Below are positions 45,201 to 53,757 of a stretch of DNA of 64,000 nt, one piece after another. Position numbers and translations under genes: made by a program. Origin of the DNA: Acanthaster planci. Lineage: Eukaryota; Echinodermata; Asteroidea; Valvatida; Acanthasteridae. Below the pieces are notes generated by a model. It ran no database searches, was not told the DNA's origin, and worked only from the letters and a program-made list of their open reading frames with translations. The first letter of the stretch is position 1, and every line of letters begins with the position of its first letter. The stretch is taken from contig NW_019091456.1 of assembly GCF_001949145.1 (NCBI RefSeq), forward strand, positions 261,038 through 325,037, written 5' to 3'.

Positions 45201-47616
45201 TGAAGCTGGCATCCAAAATTTCTTATAAAGTGCCATCTCTGAAAATATTAACATTGGCCAGGAGACGCCGACCTGGAGAAAGGGAGAATTCTCAAGAATC
45301 TGCCGAAAGACTCTTGATTGCCAATGCTCTCCTGCTGAAATCCAACTGCCTCATCCTGTCAAAAGAATTGGCCCAGGCTTTAGACATCACCAACGAGTTA
45401 CTCGTCTATCTGTCGGATGTGGCAAGCACTGAAGATCAGACAGATGAGATTGGATCTTGCTCCAGGGGGATAGAAATTAATATGGAGAGTGGAAGTGATG
45501 GTGAGCAGCCAGTGAGTAAAAAGAGGAAGATTGAATCAACACACGGTGGGTGTTATCATGAACTCATTCAACTGGTTTCTTCTTCCAATTTGGATTTATG
45601 GGGAGTAGGGTTTCCCCTGAGGCACTGATTTGTGTCAGGTGGTCAAATAAATTTTGCCAACATTTAAATGCTTAAAACAAAAGCGAGTGTTTTCAAAAGT
45701 CCTAAAATAAATTCTATTTAGTCATTTAGTATAGTTATTCCAAATATAAATTGATCTTGTAGTTTATGTCCCTGTTTATCATTCTGAACAATTTGAAACT
45801 TATCTTTCTCAAAATACGTATGTTACGTTGCTTTTTCCTTCCATATTTGTCAAATTTAAGTATGAGGTACTAAAATTCAATAGAAGAGCCCGAGATGGTC
45901 ACTAAAATCAGTGAGGTGGGCCAATCCATGGATGAGTTGAATAAGTTTGTCGGCAGCATTTATACGCAACAACATGGAGATTCATGTTACTTCAGTGTCA
46001 CGTAGGCAGAATGGGAATTTGTCCAAATTAAGAGGTCAGATTGTGCCACAATTTAAGACGGTGTACTTCAAAATATGACACGGTTCACGGTACCCCAAAA
46101 GTTAGTGTATTTTTTCCAACTAGTTGTGTACACTGTGAGCTAATATTTAAACAGGTTAGTCGTTGAAACTTGTCTTCACATTATCATTTCAAACAATCAA
46201 GTGTCTTGCACACAAGACAAAGGGTCTGCCATATCTTGAAAAATGACCTTATTTCATGGACATCATTCATTTAATAGCTGGTTATTCTAAGTGTGGAGAA
46301 AGCTGTTGAGGACACTATTGAAACGTAATGACTCGGGTAAACCTGTCCCCTTCGACCTTGATCTGCCTGTTTGTGTCATTCGTGGCATGCCCTTGGTTTA
46401 GTGGGGAGGGTGTCTGCACTTGTGGGGAAGAGCCTTTGGCTACAGGTGGTTTGCAAGTACATGTAGACATTATTTTCTGGCAAGCTCTTTAAGCACTGAG
46501 CATTCATTCCAGCGTGCAACTTTGTGTGAATCTTCTGATTTCTTCATTTCTGATTTCCTAGAAAAAAAAGTGTGAAAAGTCCAGTGGAACTTGGAAATGT
46601 CATGTGACTTCCCAGTGGCATGCCAATGCTTTGCACTGAAAAAAATGTGTATAAAATACAATGTATAGAGATGTTATTTTCTTTCAGAAAATAAAGAGAC
46701 GACCTTTGCCCCTACTCGTACACCAAAAGAAACAAGAAAGCCACAGCCAATAATGGAAGGTCTACTGGAAATGAAAGCAAAAGCTTATAGCAACAAAGCG
46801 ATGATTCTGATAGGCCAGAAGAAGCATTCAGAGGCTCTTCACATGCTGGTTTTGGGCACCCAATGTTGTCCAGGTAAAGTTACCTGAGAAGAGTGTAGGA
46901 ACAACAGATAGTAATAGTGTTGTTGCTCATCAATGAAGACATGTATGGAATATGGTCATAGTGCATGCACTGTAGCTTGCCTCTGAGGCAGGAAGAATGC
47001 ATAACAGATTTTTGTCAGGATGTGCACCAATCTGTAGCGTTGTAGGGCTGGGCTCATGAAACATGGGGGTGCTCTCCACGATCCAGTGAATCATGTGTAC
47101 AAATGTACATGTATGCAATTGTATGGCCTTAACTTTACATTGTGTATATGTATGTCTGTGGTTGTCCATTTTGGCAGTTGGAAAGATTGATATTACCTCA
47201 CAACGGGTTCTAAGTCCAGAGATTCCCCCTCCTCCATTGAAGGTTGAAACTGAAGCTGATTCACCAGTACTTTATGTCAGCAGATCATCGTCTCGGAACA
47301 CACTCACTTTGGGACAAATGACCAACTTTTGTTGTGCCCATAAAAAAAACCCAGCAATTTCATTGAAAATATGTGGACTTTAAACTCTTTGAAACACATT
47401 TTTGCAACTTTTCATCTCATGAATTTTACCATTTTTTAAAATCCTGATTATAATCTTTAACTCACAGATGACAGTGACGTCATGTATAACTACACTTTAT
47501 TGCTGACAAAGTTGGGACGCTTGGAGGAAGCAAGAAAAGTAATGTCAAAGCTGCTGGTATTGGAGGCTAGTCTTGAGATGTCACCGCTATCACAATGCTT
47601 GTTGAAACATGATTAG
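33097..47616 (+). CDS. FANCG: FANCG-like Fanconi anaemia core complex protein (14 exons, complete)
   Basis: FANCG is a TPR scaffold of the nuclear Fanconi anaemia core complex, which drives FANCD2-I ubiquitination in DNA crosslink repair. Exons: 33097-33261, 35775-35853, 38134-38325, 38749-38829, 39842-39990, 40866-40941, 41432-41581, 41988-42121, 43198-43344, 44004-44185, 44544-44616, 44837-45545, 46688-46873, 47468-47616. All phases join, giving 823 residues (human FANCG is 622). Order-preserved matches to human: IQGLPPSLKALPVEL against LQGLPAAVPVLPLEL; LLEMKAKAYSNKAMILIGQ...ALHMLVLGTQCCP against the C-terminal TPR with ALQDFLLSVQMCP; then NYTLLLTKLGRLEEAR. Human FANCG also has 14 exons. 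The excess length is mostly a Ser/Gly-rich and basic insertion in exon 12. Intron 8 uses a GC donor. Exon 1 end is the least certain junction. Confidence 0.92.
33301..33383. repeat. ~83 bp hairpin in FANCG intron 1
   Basis: AGCCCCACCAGGACTAGTGT...ACTCTCACTCCCGA pairs with TCGGGAGGAGAGTCCGTGCC...AGTGGGGCT; a few bulges. Intronic; a small RNA precursor or a mini inverted-repeat element are both possible. Confidence 0.78.
33636..33776. mobile_element. 141 bp inverted-repeat element with ~50 bp near-perfect arms
   Basis: AGCCTTATCGCAAATACTGC...AATGGTAGAAAGGC is matched by GCCTTTCTACCATT...GCAGTATTTGCAATAAGGCT, with only one or two mismatches. The loop is about 40 bases. Young by its arm identity. 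Confidence 0.88.
34420..34800. repeat. Diverged tandem repeat (~155 bp period) with CACGTG and TGACGTCA
   Basis: Three degenerate units each carry GATG(A)TGTC/GACGTCA, then GTCACGTGACAT-like sequence, then a CCCATATCTCCTGAAG-like block, at about 34430, 34585 and 34740. Inside FANCG intron 1. Confidence 0.6.
35775..35853 (+). CDS. FANCG: FANCG-like exon 2
   Basis: Acceptor TGATTTTGCAG, donor CAAG|GTAACA, 79 nt, phase 0 to phase 1. It encodes a helix ending RLTKVSKMIQ, which joins exon 3 to give IQGLPPSLK as in human LQGLPAAVP. Confidence 0.82.
35946..36117. mobile_element. ~172 bp palindromic element, copy 2
   Basis: Same element as at 27214-27390, here in FANCG intron 2: the arms TTCACAATAGTGCGCCACCA and TGGTGGCGCACTATTGTGAA are perfect complements. 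Flanking TA/TA would fit a TA target duplication. It is foldable and encodes no protein. Confidence 0.85.
36237..36481. mobile_element. ~245 bp inverted-repeat element, GGGTCATTCC type, copy 2
   Basis: This is the same element as at 16527-16771 but inverted: the interior ACATCTTGCATGGCTGAA corresponds to the reverse complement of copy 1. It is flanked by ACAT/ACATG on both sides. It lies in FANCG intron 2. Confidence 0.82.
37730..37970. mobile_element. 241 bp inverted-repeat element
   Basis: GGCCGTTTTCTAGTACTCAA...CCATCTCAGGCTTC at the left is complementary over about 42 bases (about 80%) to GAAGCCTGGGATGGAGCCCG...AAAAGGGCC at the right. Both sides are flanked by ATA, a plausible target duplication. 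FANCG intron 2. Confidence 0.75.
38134..38325 (+). CDS. FANCG: FANCG-like exon 3
   Basis: Acceptor TTTGGTACAG, donor AGAG|GTGAGG, 192 nt, phase 1 to phase 1. It encodes ALPVELIITFNTSALLLQQ, matching human VLPLELTVTCNFIILRASL. Confidence 0.87.
38749..38829 (+). CDS. FANCG: FANCG-like exon 4
   Basis: Acceptor TTTGCAAATAG, donor TTGG|GTAAGT, 81 nt, phase 1 to phase 1. It encodes IEKLLRCIASFAHL, similar in position to the LLPELLSALHRLVGL helix of human FANCG. Confidence 0.72.
39842..39990 (+). CDS. FANCG: FANCG-like exon 5
   Basis: Acceptor TTGCCACAG, donor AGG|GTGAGC, 149 nt, phase 1 to phase 0. It encodes a TPR-like unit, INKQYQNALSLLHEALKIQP. Confidence 0.85.
40866..40941 (+). CDS. FANCG: FANCG-like exon 6
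   Basis: Acceptor GTTTTCTCAG, donor AACA|GTAAGT, 76 nt, phase 0 to phase 1. Twenty-five open codons with low similarity; accepted on splice sites and phase. Confidence 0.72.
41041..41279. mobile_element. 239 bp inverted-repeat element
   Basis: CACTCTGTGAAAATGAGTCT...CAGAGCAACTTT pairs with AAAGTGGCTCTGGCGACTTA...CATTTTCACAGAGTG. FANCG intron 6. No ORF. Confidence 0.8.
41432..41581 (+). CDS. FANCG: FANCG-like exon 7
   Basis: Acceptor CTGTCAAAG, donor CAAG|GTAAAG, 150 nt, phase 1 to phase 1. It encodes TLSVGDLAQFLLVTGLF then GQWNDCLHHI, aligning with human LTLQDAQGLKDVLLTAFAY...GNPDKALSSL. Confidence 0.88.
41988..42121 (+). CDS. FANCG: FANCG-like exon 8 (GC donor)
   Basis: Acceptor TTGTTTCCAG, donor CTG|GCAAGT, 134 nt, phase 1 to phase 0. 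It encodes a TPR: SLFQTGNFKSALEHLAPLAE, then TINLIGCCLANL, matching VYTALGSCHRKM of human. Confidence 0.87.
43198..43344 (+). CDS. FANCG: FANCG-like exon 9
   Basis: Acceptor TTTTTGTAG, donor AAA|GTAAGA, 49 codons, phase 0. It encodes PYTAIQKFQEALKMD and YQHLGLQDAEMEALDLLI, matching human ALLYLVAALKEG and YQQLGDTTAELESLELLV. Confidence 0.93.
44004..44185 (+). CDS. FANCG: FANCG-like exon 10
   Basis: Acceptor TGTATTTTAG, donor ACAG|GTGAGG, 182 nt, phase 0 to phase 2. It encodes LSVVVILYRLARRYLGLD, a TPR helix matching human KHILASRCLQTGRAGD in position. Confidence 0.85.
44544..44616 (+). CDS. FANCG: FANCG-like exon 11
   Basis: Acceptor TTATCCCTCCAG, donor AAG|GTATAA, 73 nt, phase 2 to phase 0. 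It encodes HSDAVNRYQELLSFIEND, matching DAAEHYLDLLALLLDS of human. Confidence 0.87.
44837..45545 (+). CDS. FANCG: FANCG-like exon 12 with expanded disordered insert
   Basis: Acceptor CTTCCACAG, donor CACG|GTGGGT, 709 nt, phase 0 to phase 1. TPR helices at the start (TIYLETALSLYNANDIKQSL, matching [20 protein letters not shown]) and middle (LLIANALLLKSNCLI). Between and after them are Ser/Gly-rich stretches and a basic KKRK near the end that could be a nuclear localisation signal. This insert explains most of the extra length over human FANCG. Confidence 0.88.
46688..46873 (+). CDS. FANCG: FANCG-like exon 13
   Basis: Acceptor TTTCTTTCAG, donor CCAG|GTAAAG, 186 nt, phase 1 to phase 1. It encodes KAYSNKAMILIGQKKHSEAL, a canonical TPR, then VLGTQCCP. 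Confidence 0.92.
47468..47616 (+). CDS. FANCG: FANCG-like exon 14 and stop
   Basis: Acceptor TAACTCACAG, phase 1, stop TAG at 47614-47616. It encodes MYNYTLLLTKLGRLEEARKV, the last TPR, matching TYFHLLQTLKRLDRRDEAT of human. The protein ends about 30 residues later, shorter than the human tail. Confidence 0.92.
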
Positions 47617-50399
47617 GAAGTAAGTCCATTGCTCACTGATGTTTCCTTTCCCATTGTTTCTACTGTCAAATACCTAGTCAAACATTATCTATGTAGTTAA
47701 GTGCTTTATCACCACCAACTGCCCTGCACTGTGACTGCACTGTGGGATCCCCTTGAGTGCTGCCATGTCTTCAAAGAGAGAACACCCCTGCTATCCACTT
47801 GGGGATTTATCCCTGTATTCTGGGCCAGAAAATCCTTACTCTTCAAAACAAGATATCATGGGCACTTTCCTAAACCAAGTGGAAGGCGAGTCCCACTCCT
47901 GAATCTAATTTGAACATGTATAAGATTTGTATGACCTTCGTCATTGGAATGACACCTCTTCTATACTCCTCAAGCAGTTACGTTTTGAATTACTAATCCA
48001 TACTGTCATTCATTATTTGTAAATCTTTGTTCCTAAAATGAAAGGTTTCAGCTGAAAAAAGGTAGCAAGTTGCAACTAAACAAGTTGATTACTAACTTCT
48101 GACCAATGGGATATCCAGGTCTTGGGTGGAGGGGGTGAAATAGGTGTTTTTCTCCAAAATACGAATGTCCAGAAAAGAATCCTCAATGATTTACCAAAGA
48201 TCAAGTGGTAATACTGTTTGTTAGTTCCTTAAAAAATTATACAATACATACCTTAAAAGTATTATACATATACATGTAAATGATGTTGGGTAAATAGGAT
48301 ATTTTGTTGTTATATGTGTCAACAAGGTTGGGCAGAGGGATGGGATAATTATGTAACTTTGTCCCTTATTGTTATTTTGTGTCCACTGTATGCTTAGTGC
48401 TTTTTCAAATTCTGAGAGCTGGTGGAAAACTTTATGACTTGAAACTTGTTTGGTTGGGGTTTTAACCACGAGTTCCTGCTACTGCTTGACCACCGGGTAT
48501 TCAAGTCTTGATGCCTTGGGCTGGCAGGGTGGTTTGTTGGAATTGATACAGCAGTGGATACGTGTACTGTCATCTAATCGATCATAGTAGTATCCATACA
48601 GAGATGAAGCCTGGGCCTTGGGCCTAAGTTACAAAGGAGTTATCTTGATCTTTCTGATCATGGGTCACGACTCTGGCTTTGCCTTTAATTGTATTTGTGG
48701 CCAGTCATACCCAGTGGCATAACCGGGATGAATTTCAAGGGGAACCCGAGGTCACATTCATCTAATTGGCACCAGAAGATGAACTATGGCTTGCAAGTTT
48801 TTTTTGCACAATTCAGAATTTAGTGGGGGGGGACATGTACCGCTGTGGCACCCTGCCCATGTGTACAGTTATTTGATCGAAAAGAATTGAAGCCGCTAAC
48901 TGATTCCAATTTAAGGGTTAAAATTTGTAACCCTACATTGCATCTTTTGCAACATTGGAAGTTTGTTAGTATTTGGTTGGTCAAGTGAAACAAATATGCA
49001 AGTTTTGCTGGCAAAGAATGCATCCGCAGCAAATCAGGTTCATCTTAATTCACAGAGCATATAAGACAGCAGGCAGCATGTAGTGAAACACTTGGTGGGA
49101 ATCACGCCATGAAGAGATGCTTAGTTTGCCTTCAGCTTTTTGACTAACCCTCCTCCAGGGTCAGTGGCATAGTATCCACGGGAGAAGGGGATATTTACCC
49201 CTAGCTTTTTGCAACAAGTGCCCTTCCCCCATAATGTTTCCCTTTTTATACCCCTTTTCTTCTTTTGCCTAAGAAACTTTACGGCTTTGTTGTCCGATAC
49301 TGTTTGCTTTGGAGTGCCACTATAAAAAGTGTTTCTGACCAACTCCGTTCCCTGTTTTGGAGGTCAGATGACCAGTGCGAAAACATACACCTTTCACCGT
49401 GGATGTTGATCAAGTGCTCTTTTTCACGTCCCCCATCAAAGTCACCACGTCACTGCAGGTACTACGTGTAACTATGGAGAAAGGGATACCTGTCCATAGA
49501 TTCATAAAAGTCTTTCATTTAGGATGACATGTTTTCATCTATACTCCTTAATCAGTCAATAAAACCAGCACTGGAGAACCAATATCTTTGAAGTTGTAAT
49601 GATGAACAAGGTTCCCTCCTGGGGCTTATAAACTCATACATCTACGACTTACAGGTCATGTATACAAAATATAACAGACCATGTCCCTTATTCAGCGAAA
49701 AAACCCAAGAACTCTATTGACTTAATGCGTACTACGACAAAAGAAAATAGTTTCAGGTTTGATTTGTTTTATTTTGCCAATTCAATCCATTTGAAGAACA
49801 TTTTTAAAAACTATCACAAAAATTGTAATTCTTGATGAATGCACAGTACGTCAACTAGAACACATTTTAAAAGTACCAGATACACGAATGTTATATAATT
49901 AATGTTGCAAGTAAAAAGCCCGTTCAGATAAGTACATCTTAGTAACTCTTGATTTTTTAAAGCCTTCACGATTTATTCTTATAAGAGCCACAAGTCGATT
50001 AAGTTTACATTGTTTTCCTTGGACGCCTCCTCAGGTGATTTGCTCGCCGCCTTCTGGTGGCTCTTCCTGGGTGAGTTCAATCTGTCTCCTCTCGCAATTT
50101 CCCGTTCGTCGTTTCTCCAACAACGGCTGCGTTCCTCGTGTGTTTCTCCCTTGATCTGGTCGACTTCCTTCACCTTTTCCATCTCCTGAATTTAGCAGTC
50201 GATCTCCTTCTGTTCTCTGGACTCCTAAGTAGACACCAACTTATAAGAAATCAGAAAAATGTGCCCACTATTGGCCACTGGCCTTCATTCTAAGCTCCTG
50301 GCTAGTTGGCTCACGCACCGCCGAGGCCACTCTCTTTGTTAATGGATCATCCGGGAGCAAAGTGCCAGACAGACTAACTCAGATTAGAAAGTCTTGTTG
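47617..50399. other. Intergenic stretch downstream of FANCG
   Basis: I see no conserved exon. An AATAAA at about 49559 is too far from the FANCG stop to be assigned. A basic 67-codon minus-strand frame at 49979-50182 adjoins the BEL/Pao fragment and may be its decayed end. Confidence 0.55.
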
Positions 50400-51231
50400 C
50401 GGGAGATACGCACCTGCATTGGCCCAAAGTAATCGCATGAAGTGATGTAGAACGGCAGTGTGTGAGGCATCAAACGCTGTCTCGGCAAGTCGGCCATCAT
50501 TTGGGATTTAACTCTGTGCTCCAGCTCTGGCAGAGTGCGCATCGGTACTTTACTGTCTTAGCCAAGCTGTGCGCCTTCAGGATCCAATAGTTCTCTCTTG
50601 TCTTGGCTACGGTTGTGGCTACTCCATTGTGGCCGCTTTCATGGATGTTGCGCATTGTCAGATGGGAAAATTGGTGATCATGGGGAAGTAGGGCCGGGTG
50701 CTTCCTGTTGTACGTCATTATTGATTCTTTCAATCGGCCACCAACTCTCAGGATACCCTGTTCATCAGTAAATGGGCTCAGCATCTTGAATTCTCCATTT
50801 GCCACTCGCTGGTGTAGAGGTTTTTGTGCTTGAATCAGCCAGTAGTCTGTGGCTTCTGATATCTCGCGAGGCAGGAGTGGACCTCCGGGCTCCTTGTCGG
50901 TATTACTCTGCTTCTTCGCCTGTAGGGTGTGGACGAATCGCAAGACATAGGCAGTGACTCTCAGCAATCTTCTCCATGAAGAAAATTTCTTACAGTCAAT
51001 GGCATCTTGTGTACTAGTGATGATGAGTACAGGCTGCGTCTTCCGGCGTTCTTTGTCAACTTCGTCATTGTCAACACGGGTGATATCATGGGGCCAACTC
51101 TGCTCTGGTAAGTATAAGAATTCTGGTCCAGTCATCCACTGCTGATTCAACTGGTTCATATCTATTCCCCTGGATATGTCATCTGCCACATTCAGTTCAC
51201 CTGGTACGTGACGCCANCGCAAAATCGTCAA
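50400..51231 (-). mobile_element. BEL/Pao-type LTR retrotransposon fragment (pol)
   Basis: The minus-strand frame begins at the RNase H end (WRHVPGELNVADDISRG, diagnostic of BEL/Pao elements), runs through a linker, and reaches the integrase zinc-binding domain: H-P-A-L-L then H...GHNG...YWI and a C-x2-C pair. A stop ends that frame at 50497; the integrase core start (DLPRQRLMPHTLPF...DYFGPMQV) continues in another frame, so the copy is broken. LTRs, protease, gag and most of reverse transcriptase are absent. The right limit is close to an undetermined base at 51217, after which unrelated sequence starts. It is a dead insertion. Confidence 0.88.
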
Positions 51232-52369
51232 CGTAAGCAGTAAACGTAAACTTTTAAAATGCTAAAGTTAAAAATTAGAAAAGCAAAGTCCAAAGACAAT
51301 CGTTTTCCAACTTTATGATAAAATACCCTAAAGGCTGTTTGTCTAAATTTAGGATTTTTTTGGCAAACATTTAAGAACCAACTGGACATCTTAAACAAGT
51401 ACGATGACCAGTCCAGAGACGTGAAATTTGTATACTTGGAAATCAAATGCAGCGTTTCAGTTGTTCACTTTATGAATCGGAGCATTTTGGCGAGGTGACA
51501 GCCAGCCGTTTTCAAATCATGATTTCTGAACTTTTAAGTGTTGGACTATATTTGACCGGCTTCAATCTCGAGAGGGCGTAACCTCATCCTAAACAATACG
51601 CAATGCAAAGAAGAGAAATCTGTCTCTACCCCCCGATAACTGTTAACCAGTAGTGCATACTGGAAATCAAGTAATTCACTTGCGCTCCTGAGAATTAATA
51701 GAAATGTAGCAGTAAAGATACCTTATCCGAACCACATACGTAACAGAAAGTACATGTATGAAATTCTCCCTCATTTTTTGGCAGTACTACATACTGCAAA
51801 TAAAGCAATTATTCGTGTTGTTCCCCCCAATAGGAAGTTCAAACTAGATTGTACCCAACTGATATTGGGCTCAACAACTGAGCAAAGTGCTTTGGCGCTC
51901 TCTGAAAATGAAATTTTCAGTGTCGCTTTCTAATTATTTTTCTGACTTCACATTTATACTTTTCGCGAGATGAGCACGAGTCATATGTTGTTTCCATTAA
52001 AATGACCTTGCTCAAAATGGGTAAATGTCAGGAACAAGCAGTAATTGTAAAGATATTTTCTTTTTAAACGACCAAAATAATCGCTTGTCATTTTGAGAAA
52101 GATTCTGCCAGGATTGAAACGTCAGGCCCTTCGTATGTTGAAAATAATCGCTCATCACAATATGAATTATTTAGTTTGCCTGCAGACCTCAAGGCAGTTC
52201 CATGTCTTTTCAGACACTAAGTCAGTTCTTTCTCTTTATGCTTCTTAGTTTGTACAGTTTTTGTGTCTGGGAAGAAGTTCTAGTAGAGAATCTAAAGAAA
52301 GTTTTTAGGCTATACTAGCCAACATGAGGTCGATCATGGTGGTTGATGGCCGCTTCTGGGCGTTCCGCC
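51232..52369. other. Non-coding stretch between the BEL/Pao fragment and the kinase remnant
   Basis: AT-rich; no exon, repeat or hairpin that I can support. Confidence 0.5.
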
Positions 52370-53062
52370 TTACACACCATACCCCCAGCTGAACCAAGCC
52401 TGGCACACGGCCCCAGAGACTAATGAATGCAGCACGAGACCCAACTGGAAAACATTACTCAGTTGGGTCACTGGTGCTGCATTCTCCACCAGCTCCGGGC
52501 AATGTGCACGTGGTAGAACCGATATCGCACCTTTTGTGCTGGGGTGAGGTAGTGTACCCGAGGATGGCTCTGCAGGGTACTTAAGCTCATGTCAATAAAA
52601 CACTTACGCTAGGATACCCCAACATCACGGACCAAAAAGTTAGCAGTCCCTAGGTCGTTATGAAGTAGGAGACCCCTGTCGTGCATGTATCGTAGATCGT
52701 CCAGCACATCTGGCTTGATGTAGTGCCATTGACATAGTGTAGTGACGTAGATGGCTGGGCCCTTCTAGGGCATCCGCCAGGATCAGCGACTGGCTAGTAA
52801 TGGAGTTCCCAATGAACTCCATTACAAGTCCTTGGTGGTGGCCAGCCACTACCAGGCCAAAGAAAAAAGGGAATGATGGATGCTCTGAAAGAAGGCCCAT
52901 TGTCTTCGCCTCCTTCAGGATGGGAAGTCTGTCTGTCATTGATCTGATGTATTTGATGGCCATTTTTGTCCCTGGGAAGTTTTCTAGCTGGACAGTTCCA
53001 AAGGCACCGATTCGCAGAATGACCTTGCCATAAGTTGGTTCTTGCAATGCCTTTAATTGGGT
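52370..53062 (-). pseudogene. Broken protein kinase gene (catalytic and C-lobe exons)
   Basis: Two exons on the minus strand. Exon 53062-52608 (acceptor GAGGACAG, donor TAGC|GTAAGT) encodes a nucleotide loop GAFGTVQL, the lysine in MAIKYI, a hinge GLVMEFIG, and the catalytic loop HNDLGTANFLVRDVG. Exon 52569-52370 (acceptor CCCTGCAG) encodes HCPELVENAAPVTQLSNVFQLGLVLHSLVSG and ends in TAA, the APE and subdomain IX region. Phases of the two exons agree. Defects: a one-base frameshift near 52760 and an in-frame TAG just before the donor. HRD is replaced by HND and DFG by DVG, so it may descend from an atypical kinase. Family not identified; it could still be a misassembled live gene. Confidence 0.72.
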
Positions 53063-53757
53063 CTGTCCTCATAACCACTGTATTTATCGGGGGCAAGAAC
53101 ACCTCCATAGCTAGCGTTGCCAGCCTGAGCTGTAGAGGAATGGCGAATTGAAGTCCTTGATGAACTACGGGCAGTCGTGCTAGGCAATGTTTTAGGGTTG
53201 TTGTTTAGGCGGCGTTGATAGTGTCTGATGTCATGATGCAAGGGATTGCTGTTGGTATCTTGCTGATGGTTGATAATTCTGTTGTCCAGCAACAACGATG
53301 GACTGATTGCTCCAGGATCAGCGACTGGCCAGTAATGGAGTTGCCAGTGAGCTCCATTACAAGTCCTTGGTGGTGGCCAGCCACTACCAGGCCAAAGAAC
53401 AAAGGGAATGATGGATGCTCTGAAAGAAGGCCTATTGCCCTCGTCTCCTTCAGGATGGGAAGTCTGTCTGTCATTGATCTGATGTATTTGAAGGCCACTT
53501 TTGTCCCTTGGAAGTTTTTTAACTGGACAGTTCCAAAGGCACCGCTTCGCAGGATGACCTGGCCGCAAGTTGGTTCTTGCAATGCCCTTAATTTGGTCTA
53601 TAACCAGTGCAATTGTGGGGGGGGGGGCAAATACACCTCCATAGGTAGCGTTGCCAGGCTGAGCTGTAGAGGTATGGCAAGTTGAAGTCTTGGATGAACT
53701 ACGGGCAGTAGTGCTAGGATTGCTGTTGTTTGTTGATTCTGTTGTCCAGCAATAATG
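52779..53757. repeat. Direct tandem duplication of ~0.45-0.5 kb
   Basis: 52779-53188 and 53312-53719 match base for base apart from scattered substitutions (for example both contain CAAGTCCTTGGTGGTGGCCA and ACTACGGGCAGT). Homology extends a little on the right (TTCTGTTGTCCAGCAA in both). A run of nine G near 53617 is length-polymorphic in nature. Confidence 0.9.
53312..53597 (-). pseudogene. Duplicated kinase N-lobe exon
   Basis: A second copy of the N-lobe exon, about 88-90% identical to 52779-53062, with the same acceptor position (TTATAG). It encodes GAFGTVQL, VAFKYI (lysine kept), SEHPSFPLFFGLVVAG and GLVMELTG, then leaves homology at SLILE and stops having a catalytic loop. It lies upstream of the other copy in the transcript direction, so it looks like a tandem exon duplication. 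Confidence 0.75.
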
